In this document: positions 11,182-21,399 of the stretch, in pieces
Layout: every line of letters begins with the position of its first letter
How positions within the stretch are numbered: the first letter of the stretch is position 1
Assembly (NCBI GenBank): GCA_021229015.1
Contig: CM037792.1
Location: 124,001 to 188,000 of the forward strand
DNA length: 64,000 nucleotides
Reading direction: 5' to 3'
Source: Solen grandis
Taxonomy: Eukaryota > Mollusca > Bivalvia > Adapedonta > Solenidae
The notes under the pieces: generated by a model
What the model was told of the DNA's origin: nothing
Databases searched by the model: none
What the model saw: the letters and a program-made list of their open reading frames with translations, nothing else
Program-made: the position numbers and the translations under genes

Positions 11182-12398
11182 CTAGTCCATGTCCTGTCTT
11201 GTCGAATATCCTTCACCTCTGTCGTTGCATTCGCCATCTACTGGGCCACTCATTTGCCCTACGTCCATAGAGGCAACGTATTCATTAGCAAAGTCCTGCA
11301 TTGATTCTTCTGCCAATTTTTTCTTCTGTAGGTTCTTACACTTTTCTCGCAAGTAATCGGTAAAACTATGTTTGATTCCTTCAGGCTCAAAAGTAGAGCA
11401 CCACATCCCGTCCTTGACTCCGGCGGAAAAAAGTGCGTTGATGACTGATCTTTTGCCTGAAAAATAGAAGTAATTCAATTGAAGTCCAAACCAAAATAAG
11501 TACGTTCAGAATCATATTATGGAATGTATTCTACATCCTGGAAATTACAGATATACCCGAAACTTTGTTTATTTCATAAAGATTAAATTGTTATTATATA
11601 TGCATCGACAAAATATATCATTACCTGAAAACCCTTTATTCTTCTCCAACATAAAATACTGCACAAAGTCATTTTGCGCAGGGGTTAGCTTTTCTTGTTT
11701 GGTCCAGTTTTGGTGTAATATTTCTTCAAGTTTGATCGCAGTGAAGAATCTCTTATGTCATTGAGGTATGTGGATGTCTTGGAATCGTCTTCTTAAAGGT
11801 GAAGCCAACTTCAGTTCTTTGCTTCTTGTTTTGAACTGGCGTTGATCTGCTGAGAGACTAGTTAGTTTCTGTCCGACTGGTATGACATTTGGTCCATTAA
11901 ACACTGACTTCTCCAAGAACTTTCAGATGCTGATGAGGTGTTCCTAAGTTCCTCAAAAGCATTTTTTAAGCTACTGAGACCTTCGTCGACACTGTCCAAT
12001 TCTGTTTGTTTTCTTCTTAAACCACTCACATCCTGCTCTATCTCAGCAATTTTTATTTCAAACAGTTGAACCTTAGCATCTGTAGCCCTTAGTTTTCCAA
12101 AAGTAAATTCTTTTAGACTGTCAAATTTCACTGTCATTTCCATTTTGAATTCTTCAACTTCATCAATGATGTCTTCCATAGGCAATTCCTGTAAACAAAA
12201 TAGAAATGATTACTACTTCATTTGTTTGCTGCAAACCGATTCAAATGAAACTGTCACTTAAATTAAACAGTAATTTACTTAAAATTGACTTCATCATTCA
12301 CTTTGACTGATAAGAAAATATATAATATGTAATAGAAAAACTAAATAACTTTACTCACCATGACTATTTTAATACAATGTCTCGTCTCACACTGGCAA
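11182..12398 (-). pseudogene. ORF2, unit A: spliced coiled-coil protein, exon 2 frame-broken
   Basis: A minus-strand gene with at least three exons joined by canonical sites. A 40-nt exon at 12398-12359 (acceptor CTCTTTTAG, donor GTGAGT) ends exactly with ATG. Exon 2 at 12188-11625 (acceptor TTTACAG, donor GTAATG) and exon 3 at 11456-11182 (acceptor TTTTTCAG) follow in phase, ending in TAG. The predicted protein, about 280 residues, starts acidic (MELPMEDIIDEVEEF). A coiled coil follows (EIKIAEIEQDVSGL, LSSLKNAFEEL), then a basic linker and a C-terminal region with conserved aromatic residues (NDFVQYFMLEKNKGFSG, GMWCSTFEPEGIKHSF). In unit A exon 2 lacks single bases in several short homopolymers relative to unit B, which breaks the frame. 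I do not recognise the family. The gene converges on ORF1 of the same unit. Confidence 0.65.
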
Positions 12399-13076
12399 CT
12401 AAAAGAGAAATTAATAAGTAAATTATATATCTGCTATAATAAATATTGAATTATGCAATTATTAGCCATGTATATCACAGGATAAATTAATCGCAGTTAA
12501 CTCCAATTCTAATAACGTTAGGCTTTAAAATCCTTTTCCCCGTGTTAACAACAAATGTAAAAAAGTAAAGGACAATCAGGTGTTAGTTGTTTTCATTTTA
12601 GTGTGGTAGTAGAGTTTAGAGAAGAGTTAACTTTATTTACTTTTTTATCAATATATGTTAAGTTGGTAAAGTTAAGAAGGACAGGTTAAATAAAGCGGTA
12701 CTAAAGAAAGTCAATAGAAGGTTTAAAGTTTGGAGTTAACTCTAAAAGGGATTAATCAAAGAAATCAATACCGTTAGTTTAGAGTCATAACACTATAAGC
12801 AGATTTTAAAGACTTTTTTTATTTGAAAACATAATTTAGAAAAGTTTTATGTTTAAATTAAAGACTTTTTTTTTTAAAACATCTAAGAGTAAAAAAAACA
12901 CGTCTCACCCCTTCGACTGCTGAAAGCGAATTGAATTATATTTGCATTAAATGCATATTTTAAGTAAAAAAATATATGATCATTTGTTTAAAGTAAACAA
13001 ATACAATATTGTATCTCTAGATGTGTGTAATAAAAAACCTTTCATAGAATAACTTAGACTAAGAGCGTTTAGATTT
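12399..13076. other. tail of unit A, upstream of ORF2
   Basis: AT-rich non-coding sequence that would include the ORF2 promoter and perhaps further 5' exons. It holds several GGAGTTAAC/GTTAAC-type motifs (12600-12780). Unit B lacks a stretch corresponding to about 12620-12800, so this part is dispensable or lost. The last ~75 bp reappear in the collapsed unit at 6276. Confidence 0.5.
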
Positions 13077-13112
13077 TGGGGTTAGGGGTTAGGGTTAGGG
13101 TTAGGGTTAGGG
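13077..13112 (+). repeat. interstitial TTAGGG tract between units A and B
   Basis: About six TTAGGG or TTAGGGG units, G-rich on the plus strand, joining the tail of unit A to the head of unit B. ORF2 of A and ORF1 of B are transcribed away from it, so it sits inside a divergent intergenic region. Confidence 0.95.
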
Positions 13113-13124
13113 TATAGGCTTGAA

Positions 13125-13320
13125 ACGAATGTTGACCCGTCAACAGATGACCCAACACGTGACCCAAAACAAAATGGCTGACAGTCACGTGATCTTTTTC
13201 CGTGCAATGATTGGTTGTTACGGCATATGTCTCTTACTATCTGACTTCACTATACATTTTTCCTCGCTTTTGTCAGTTACGCTTTGCAAGTTTATGTGAA
13301 AAGATGTGATAGTGATTTAT
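13125..13320 (+). promoter_or_regulatory. probable promoter region of ORF1, unit B
   Basis: Carries two CACGTG E-boxes ('AACACGTGACCC', 'GTCACGTGATC'), 'AAAATGGC' and an inverted CCAAT box, all conserved with units A and C. A candidate leader splice donor, GAAG/GTTAGT, lies at 13355/13356 and would pair with the acceptor TTTCAG before the ATG at 14191. Confidence 0.45.
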
Positions 13321-13869
13321 ATTTCTGGATTTTTGTGCTACCTACTTTTTTGAAGGTTAGTTGATCTTTTGCATTTCATTATTTTTTTCTTTTCCTTTGA
13401 ATTGATATCATAACGTGGTGATTTTGAGGAAATAGATTTATTTTAATTTATAGTTAAAGTAGTTATTATTTCGTCAGAATTATAATCAAACAAGTATTGG
13501 TTGTTATTGATATATTCCACTTCTCTTTCACGATTCATTTTTTTGAACAAATAAGTAGCATTGTGTCATAGTTTTTCTTTTTTGAATATATATTGTGGAG
13601 TTATTAATTTTAGACCTTAATATATCATAATTAAAACTGTGTTTGTTAATAGAAGTAAAAATATATGATTAGAAGCTTATTTTTTTATAGGACATAACGT
13701 TTAATTTTTAACTATTTTATCGAGATTATCATATCCTCAGTCTGCAAGTAAATTTACCTCTAGTTTACTCCAGCCCTAACTCAATACCCTAACTCTAACC
13801 CTCCGTCATTTCAGTACCGATTTAAATTTTAAACATTTATCGAGATTTTTTAATTTCTGCATCATGCAA

Positions 13870-13904
13870 TTGGAGTAAACGCTTTTGCGACTAGTTTACT
13901 CCAA
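13870..13904. repeat. perfect 11-bp inverted repeat with 13-nt loop
   Basis: TTGGAGTAAAC (13870-13880) and GTTTACTCCAA (13894-13904) are exact reverse complements around a 13-nt loop. A CCCTTACCCCTAACC stretch follows at once. The same hairpin is at 20557-20591 in unit C. A weaker relative (GAGTAAACT/AGTTTACTC) lies about 100 bp downstream in all units. It could be a protein-binding or replication site. Confidence 0.8.
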
Positions 13905-14190
13905 CCCTTACCCCTAACCTAACCTTAACTGTAAAACCTGTTTTGTCAGTCACTATTCATGTTTTATTACTTTTTCTTGAGATTAAGTTCATTCCTCGTT
14001 TGGAGTAAACTCTAGTTACAGTTAGTTTACTCTTACCAAACCCTTAACTTTAACCATAACTCAAAAACCCGTGAGACCCTAACCCGATTCACTTAAGGGG
14101 TTAACTGAAACTGTGATTTGGAGTTAATTAATCAACATGAATTCAATTACCAAAATTCCTATTTAATTAATTGTATTTTATCCATTTCAG

Positions 14191-16888
14191 ATGGCCGATT
14201 CCGAGGACGATGAGGTGGAAAATCTACATCTGCTAGACACAGCGTTAGAGAATGGTTTGAGTTTTGCTGAATGCTTTAGGAAGTATGAAAGTGTTCAACA
14301 GTTTTTGCTACGTGATAAATACATATCTGTCCGAGGAACTAACATAACATCTGAAGCAGATCTGGAAGAACTTGATTTCAAGTCTGATATTGATGGAGTA
14401 ACCATAGTCTGGAAAAGCATTGCGGATGGTTTTCTGTCGAAATTCAGACACCTAGATTTATTGCCAGTAGGTATTTTTGGATTGAAAAAACTGTTCCCCG
14501 TTCTAAAGAAGCATTTGAAATTGTCAATGTATAGTGAAAACAGTCTAAGAGTGTTGAAAGAAGAAGTCGGGACACAGCTTATATATGACGGACAGTGGGA
14601 GACCTGGCTTGGAATTCTTCCTGACTTCAAGGAAGCTTCATCTTATCAACACGACTTGCAAAAAAAGCTTGTTGTTCAGTTTATGGAGAGACTGAGATTT
14701 AATTTTCAGTTAGAATTGAAGAAAATGTGGATTCGTGGCGAGGCATTACAAACATTAGCAAAGAATAACTTGAACGCTGCTAAGAGGTTTTTGTCTTACC
14801 AGGAGATGAAGCTAGGATCCTCCAAAGCTTTAAAAACGCTTTGCGAAATACAGAACTGACCGAACTTCCAAATTTCAGAAAAATTGTGTTTAGTTTCCGT
14901 TTTGGAGATAAATGGAGCGGATTAGTACCACTGCCAATTGCAGATGAGAGAGCGGTGGAAGAGATGTGTTTCACGTAGGTCATGCCAAAATCTTCCGGAA
15001 CAATGGATCTCTTTTGGAGCCGGCAAGGCATTAAAGAAGTTATTTCTGCCTTGCTTAGAGACGTTTGTCCCGAAGACATCAGATTTGCTCAGATGTACAG
15101 TGATTTACCACACCGTTATCCAACGACACGGGTTCATCCTATTTGTGCATCAATACTGATTGTAAAAGGTATTCAAAGTACACCATCTGAGAGAAGTCTC
15201 TACAAAGATGCATCGAAATATCTTTCTGAAATTGAAAGCAACTTTTTCCAATGTCGCGACGGGGTATGCAGATTAGAGTTCGTGGTAAGCTTGAAACATA
15301 TCAGAAAAGAAATTGACGCAGCAAACCTAATACGACAGGACAAACTCGAACAACTACTAGCTACCCATTCCATGGTTGTACCATTCATGAAAGGTTTCAA
15401 CATTATATACAGGTTGCGAATGTTGGTCTTCATTTGCATCGAGAATTATTTGAAGCCTTTGAGACCAGAAGGGGACCGGTGATATAGACAGTGTTTGGAA
15501 AACATTTCAGTGTGAATTGGCTGTGGAAAAACTTCTCTGGGGACATCCAATGGCTGGCACTTCAAGAATTTATTCCATAAACCTAGGTCCAGGTTTAGAG
15601 TACCCATCTCGTAGCCGCACAGACCGAATGGGATTTCTGTCTTTGGAAAACTGTTTTGCTTGTTGTATAGATGGAACTACATTGCCTCCATTGCATCTGT
15701 ACACAAAGAACATAACAGCGCAACGTCGGATTGAGAGCGCAAGTGGTTTCGTAAATTTGGTTGGATGTAGTGAAACTGTCATAGGAAAAAAACTTTTGAT
15801 GACTTTACTAAAAGAATTTCATTCAATTGGCAATTTGTTTCTGACACTCGATCATTTCACAATGCTGTTGAAAGCTTCACACGGAAATGCTAATAAGAAA
15901 ATAGTCGTGGAATCAAAATCGCTGAACTCATACAAAGTTGATGTCAGTTAAGAAGGAAAATGGCCGATGGTATTTGTCGTATTAAGGACGTTTCTTCAGA
16001 ATCTAAAGGTCAAAGTTGAGTCATCTATTGAAAAAGGTATAAACAGTTTATCTCTTGGTTACTTTCCTGCGTTTAGGTCACATGACGAGAGTCGAAATGC
16101 AGTTATGTGCTGGGAGTATAAGTATGGTTATTGGTCCATTGTTGACATATCAGGAAGGGACAACGGAAGTATTGACGTGGATAGGGTGCATGCAGTTGTT
16201 GTTTCGAGCATGGAGAAAATGAAACTTTGCCATAGTTCATTGTACAGAGAAAACCCATTTCCTTGGATAAAGCCTGTTTGGGAGAAACTTGCCGAACAGC
16301 AATTGAAAGAAGTTGACCTGATTAAGGTGCTAGTCTTTGTCTCTTGTTTAGCATTGATTCAACTTGGAAGGTACGTCGACTATCGAAAGCTAGGTTCTGT
16401 TGAGAGACAGCTTCCTGTCAGTCAATCGTCCCTCAGGATCCTTCAAATTCAGTGCAAATTTCAAGTCCCATTTGTGAATACAGTAAAGTTGTACCGCCTT
16501 CATCCCTCAATCCCGATAAAATTGGACAAAAAAGGTCTATAGAGGACACCTCAAACATAAGAAAAAACACAAGTGTAGAAGAAAATGTACCAAAGAGTGA
16601 CGACAACGTTGACAACCCTACCGAATAGGGGATTATGAACTAAGCGTAAGAACAACAACAGAGTCAGAGGAAGCTCAGATCAAACACAAACCAAGCAGTC
16701 GCTGTAACAGCGTATGGACGTCAGTTGAATTGGGTCTTCTTAATGAAAGTGATTCAACAAATCCACAGTGGACATTGTTTAAGAAATGGCAGTACTATCA
16801 AGAACGTTGTCGGGAAATGCAAATACCAGATAGATCCCTCGAAGCATTTAAAGTAAAACTGAAGCGAATAAAAAAGAAAAACAAATGA
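14191..16888 (+). pseudogene. ORF1, unit B: unrecognised protein with Myb/SANT-like C-terminus, frame-broken
   Basis: Second copy of ORF1, preceded by TTTCAG like copy A. The first frame is longer than in A (14191-14859, 222 codons) because the A run and G run that break A are normal here. It breaks instead near 14830, where A is intact. Later frames are 14982-15482, 15517-15951, 15967-16542 and the C-terminal Myb/SANT-like block to the TGA at 16886. It lacks 29 codons, in frame, relative to A (after 'QGIKEV'). It has 'RILQIQCKFQVPF' where A has a deletion, and it keeps the original sequence that was overwritten in A near 9780. Read together, A and B suggest a parent protein of very roughly 850-900 residues. 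Most differences from A in the first 500 bases change the amino acid. Confidence 0.65.
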
Positions 16889-18084
16889 AACAGGGACAAA
16901 ATCTTGAGCTCGGGCGTGTTGAATTTATTGCCAACTATTGTGTATTTTTGTCAGGACTATTAATTAATTCCTTACACAAACCATCACCCTTAGAGTAAGC
17001 CGCATTGAAACTCAATACCTATATAGGTATGTATATATGAATGCATGTATGTCAAAAATAATGAAAAATAGATTTTAAATTAATTGTGTAAATGGCAAAA
17101 TTTATGGTTAAATATAGGGTAAGGTTTGGAGTAATGGGTTCGGGTTAGAGTTAACACCCCTTTTTCAGTATAAAGAGTATACCTTATAAACTTTATCAGG
17201 TAAGGGGTTATGGGTATGAATGTTTATGTTTGATTTTTAAACCATATTTTCACTAGTGAATATATTTCAAATGTCTTGTATGATATGATAATATGCATTC
17301 TAATAAATGTTAATGTGATTTAATTGATTAAACGTTTTGTTTTTCTATTGACCTGAAATACTATCTCCGTCAGATGTAACTCGCTGCGACAATATTTCGG
17401 TCATATAGCGACGTCCAGCTAATTACAGGTGGAGGAAACCCCGAATGCAGAGGCACCCGGGTAAACCACCGACCTTCCGCAAGCCAGCTGGAAAGCTTCC
17501 TCACTTAAAAATCCGAGACCCTGCCGGAATCGAACCCACAGTGGTGAGGGGCTAAGTGATTGTTAAAGGAATCCAGTTCTGTTTAAATTGATCTAAAAAT
17601 TAGAAAGTGTAGTATATTCATCATTGGAAATAACTGCGATGCAGTATAAACCATGGACAAGACGTAATATTACATTTATTTAATATAATTGCTTTATAAT
17701 TCAAAGTGTTAACAATCAATTAACAAAAAGAAAATCATGTGAAAGAAATGAAAATAATCAGCACACTTGAAAACAAACATTGATGTGTAAGAAAATGATT
17801 AGTTTCTATAAATTTCAAATATATGAACAAAAAATTGAACCCCACAGTTGTATCTATATAAGAAATAAGGCTATATCTGAACCGTTAAATCATTTAAGTA
17901 CACGCTGATACAAGAATTTAATAAAAAAAATAATGATCACAATCATAACAAATTCGACAAGATTGAAATAAGAATTGCAACTGTAACAAGAAAAGCAAAA
18001 CACAAATTATTTTCACAACCTGAGTGAAACATATTAGTCTTAGATATATCTAACTTGTAGATTTTATAGTTATTGCCAGAATAA
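16889..18084. other. spacer between ORF1 and ORF2, unit B
   Basis: As in unit A, with TTAGGG-like G-rich fragments near 17110-17215 and the shared SINE. It has an extra AT-rich ~130-bp segment at about 17633-17765 that is absent from A. Confidence 0.55.
17351..17574 (-). repeat. tRNA-derived SINE inside unit B
   Basis: Same element, orientation and flanks as 10578-10793 in unit A. It differs by one base in 'GGTGGAGGAAACC' (GGTGGAGAAACC in A). It is an orthologous insertion carried along when the unit was duplicated. Confidence 0.85.
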
Positions 18085-19264
18085 CTAGTCCATGTCCTGT
18101 CTTGTCGAATATCCTTCACCTCTGTCGTTGCACTCGCCATCTACTGGGCCACTCATTTGCCCTACGTCCATAGAGGCAACGTATTCATTAGCAAAGTCCT
18201 GCATTGATTTTTCTGCCAATTTTTTCTTCTGTAGGTTCTTACACTTTTCTCGCAAGTAATCGGTAAAACTATGTTTGATTCCTTCAGGCTCAAAAGTAGA
18301 GCACCACATCCCGTCCTTGACTCCGGCGGAAAAAAGTGCGTTGATGACTGATCTTTTGCCTGAAAAATAGAAGTAATTCAATTGAAGTCCAAACCAAAAT
18401 AAGTACGTTCAGAATCATATTATGGAATGTATTCTACATCCTGGAAATTACAGATATACCCGAAACTTTGTTTATTTCATAAAGATTAAATATGTTATTA
18501 TATATGCATCGACAAAATATATCATTACCTGAAAACCCTTTATTCTTCTCCAACATAAAATACTGCACAAAGTCATTTTGCGCAGGGGTTAGCTTTTCTT
18601 GTTTGGTCCAGTTTTTGGTGTAATATTTCTTCAAGTTTGATCGCAGTGAAGAATCTCTTATGTCATTGAGGGTATGTGGATGTCTTGGAATCGTCTTCTT
18701 AAAGGTGAAGCCAACTTCAGTTCTTTGCTTCTTGTTTTGAACTGGCGTTGATCTGCTGAGAGGACTAGATAGTTTCTGTCCGACTGGGTATGACATTTGG
18801 TCCATTAAACACTGACTTCTCCAAGAACTTTCAGATGCTGATGAGGTGTTCCTAAGTTCCTCAAAAGCATTTTTTAAGCTACTGAGACCTTCGTCGACAC
18901 TGTCCAATTCTGTTTGTTTTCTTTTTAAACCACTCACATCCTGCTCTATCTCAGCAATTTTTATTTCAAACAGTTGAACCTTAGCATCTGTAGCCCTTAG
19001 TTTTCCAAAAGTAAATTCTTTTAGACTGTCAAATTTCACTGTCATTTCCATTTTGAATTCTTCAAAAATTAAACAGTAATTTACTTAAAATTGACTTCAT
19101 CATTCACTTTGACTGATAAGAAAATATGAATGACTATTAATGTATTTTCTATGAGAAATCAATTGTCACATATTGAAATTCAAAATTCACAAAATGTAAT
19201 AGAAAAACTAAATAACTTTACTCACCATGACTATTTTAATACAATGTCTCGTCTCACACTGGCA
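18085..19264 (-). pseudogene. ORF2, unit B: exon 2 frame open, its 5' splice end deleted
   Basis: Exon 3 (18359-18085) and exon 2 (from 18529 upward, donor GTAATG) are collinear with unit A. Here exon 2 is open without a frame break to a Met codon at 19051, about 174 codons before the donor. This supports the coding reading of the broken copy in A. The coiled-coil stretch and the C-terminal block are the same with a few substitutions (LRRKQT to LKRKQT, AEESM to AEKSM). About 100 bp including the acceptor and first codons of exon 2 (12163-12265 in A) are deleted, so the tiny ATG-bearing exon near 19225-19264 has no partner. Neither copy is complete. Function unknown. Confidence 0.65.
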
Positions 19265-19789
19265 ACTAAAAGAGAAATTAATAAGTAAATTATATATCTG
19301 CTATAATAAATATTGAATTATGCAATTATTAGCCATGTATATCACAGGATAAATTAATCGCAGTTAACTCCAATTCTAATAACGTTAGGCTTTAAAATCC
19401 TTTTCCCCGTGTTAACAACAAATGTAAAAAAGTAAAGACAATCAGGTGTTAGTTGTTTTCATTTTAGTGTGGTAGTAGAGTTTAAAGACTTTTTTTATTT
19501 GAAAACATAATTTAGAAAAGTTTTATGTTTAAATTAAAGACTTCAACGTTCAGAAGACAACATAAAATCGAATGAAAAAGATTTTTTTTAAAACATCTAA
19601 GAGTAAAAAAAACACGTCTCACCCCTTCGACTGCTGAAAGCGAATTGAATTATATTTGCATTAAATGCATATTTTAAGTAAAAAAAATATGATCATTTGT
19701 TTAAAGTAAACAAATACAATATTGTATCTCTAGATGTGTGTAATAAAAAACCTTTCATAGAATAACTTAGACTAAGAGCGTTTAGATTT

Positions 19790-19827
19790 TGGGGTTTAGG
19801 GTAGGGTTAGGGTTAGGGTTAGGGTAT
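19790..19827 (+). repeat. interstitial TTAGGG tract between units B and C
   Basis: About five TTAGGG-type units, G-rich on the plus strand, with the same flanks as the other junctions. Confidence 0.95.
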
Positions 19828-21118
19828 AGGCTTGAAACGAATGTTGACCCTCAACAGATGACCCAACACGTGACCCAAAACAAAATGGCTGACAGTCACG
19901 TGATCTTTTTCCGTGCAATGATTGGTTGTTACGGCATATGTTTCTTACTATCTGACTTCACTATACATTTTTCCTCGCTTTTGTCAGTTACGCTTTGCAA
20001 GTTTATGTGAAAAGATGTGATAGTGATTTATATTTCTGGATTTTTGTGCTACCTATTTTTTTGAAGGTTAGTTGATCTTTTGCATTTCATTATTTTTTTT
20101 CTTTTCCTTTGAATTGATATCATAACGTGGTGATTTTGAGGAAATAGATTTATTTTAATTTATAGTTAAAGTAGTTATTATTTCGTCAGAATTATAATCA
20201 AACAAGTATTGGTTGTTATTGATATATTCCACTTCTCTTTCACGATTCATTTTTTTGAACAAATAAGTAGCATTGTGTCATAGTTTTTCTTTTTTGAATA
20301 TATATTGTGGAGTTATTAATTTTAGACCTTAATATATCATAATTAAAACTGTGTGTTTGTTAATAGAAGTAAAAATATATGATTAGAAGCTTATTTTTTT
20401 ATGGGACATAACGTTTAATTTTTAACTATTTTATCACAAAATAACTTTTAAAAATTTCCTTTCCCCCAAAATACCCTAACTCTAACCCTCCGTCATTTCA
20501 GTACCGATTTAAATTTTAAACATTTATCGAGATTTTTTAATTTCTGCATCATGCAATTGGAGTAAACGCTTTTGCGACTAGTTTACTCCAACCCTTACCC
20601 CTAACCTAACCTTAACTGTAAAACCTGTTTTGTCAGTCACTATTCATGTTTTATTACTTTTTCTTGAGATTAAGTTCATTCCTCGTTTGGAGTAAACTCT
20701 AGTTACAGTTAGTTTACTCTTACCAAACCCTTAACCTTAACCATAACTCAAAAACCCGTGAGACCCTAACCCGATTCACTTAAGGGGTTAACTGAAACTG
20801 TGATTTGGAGTTAATTAATCAACATGAATTCAATTACCAAAATTCCTATTTAATTAATTGTATTTTATCCATTTCAGATGGCCGATTCCGAGGACGATGA
20901 GGTGGAAAATCTACATCTGCTAGACACAGCGTTAAGAATGGTTTGAGTTTTGCTGAATGCTTTAGGAAGTATGAAAGTGTTCAACAGTTTTTGCTACGTG
21001 ATAAATACATATCTGTCCGAGGAACTAACATAACATCTGAAGCAGATCTGGAAGAACTTGATTTCAAGTCTGATATTGATGGAGTAACCATAGTCTGGAA
21101 AAGCATTGCGGATGGTTT
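19790..21118 (+). mobile_element. tandem unit C, truncated
   Basis: Matches the first ~1.3 kb of unit B: TTAGGG tract, promoter-like head, leader with the 11-bp hairpin (20557-20591), acceptor, and the start of ORF1. A stretch near 20434-20470 differs from A and B, where the 'GCAAGTAAATTTACC...GTTTACTCCAGCCC' part is missing. The match stops at 'GCGGATGGTTTTC' (about 21119), where the poly(A) end of a minus-strand LINE begins. Confidence 0.88.
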
Positions 21119-21119
21119 T
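20878..21119 (+). pseudogene. ORF1 5' fragment, unit C
   Basis: The first ~80 codons of ORF1, starting at the conserved ATG after TTTCAG. One base is missing in 'GCGTTAAGAATGG' (GCGTTAAAGAATGG in A), which breaks the frame after about 18 codons. Beyond 21119 the gene is cut off by the LINE. Confidence 0.85.
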
Positions 21120-21399
21120 CTTTTTTTTTATCATTTATTTCTTCATGATATTTACATGGTTAAACATTCATATATGTATATAGATATATATGGTATAAAA
21201 CATACATAAATTCATACTATCATTTTGATAAATATCATTGTCTTTTTGTTGTTTGTCTCCCCTTGTGTTTTTATAGAAGATTTAAATTATATTAAAATAA
21301 AGATTAAATAAAGAAGCAAGAAAGAAAGGATAAAGATGGAAAAAGAAGAAGAACGCGAACACTCTGGCCAAATCACATACGTTAATTATGTAGAATATT

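Larger units (their letters stand above)
6350..13076 (+). mobile_element. telomere-repeat-delimited tandem unit A (about 6.7 kb)
   Basis: This is the first complete unit of the array. The order is: degenerate TTAGGG tract (6350-6396), promoter-like head, non-coding leader with hairpins, ORF1 (+), SINE-bearing spacer, ORF2 (-), AT-rich tail. The same order recurs in unit B about 6.7 kb downstream with near-identical sequence and scattered indels. I found no terminal inverted repeats, LTRs or reverse transcriptase inside the unit. It may be a subtelomeric Y'-like repeat, a tandemly integrated element or virus, or a plain segmental array. Its class is unknown to me. Confidence 0.85.
13077..19789 (+). 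mobile_element. telomere-repeat-delimited tandem unit B (about 6.7 kb)
   Basis: This is the second complete unit. It is collinear with unit A from TTAGGG tract to tail, with substitutions and indels. It keeps a ~41-bp segment (13318-13359) and a hairpin-bearing segment (13866-13985) missing from A. It lacks an 87-bp ORF1 segment (8188-8274 in A) and the 5' end of ORF2 exon 2. It has extra sequence at 17633-17765 and 19120-19195. Confidence 0.88.
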
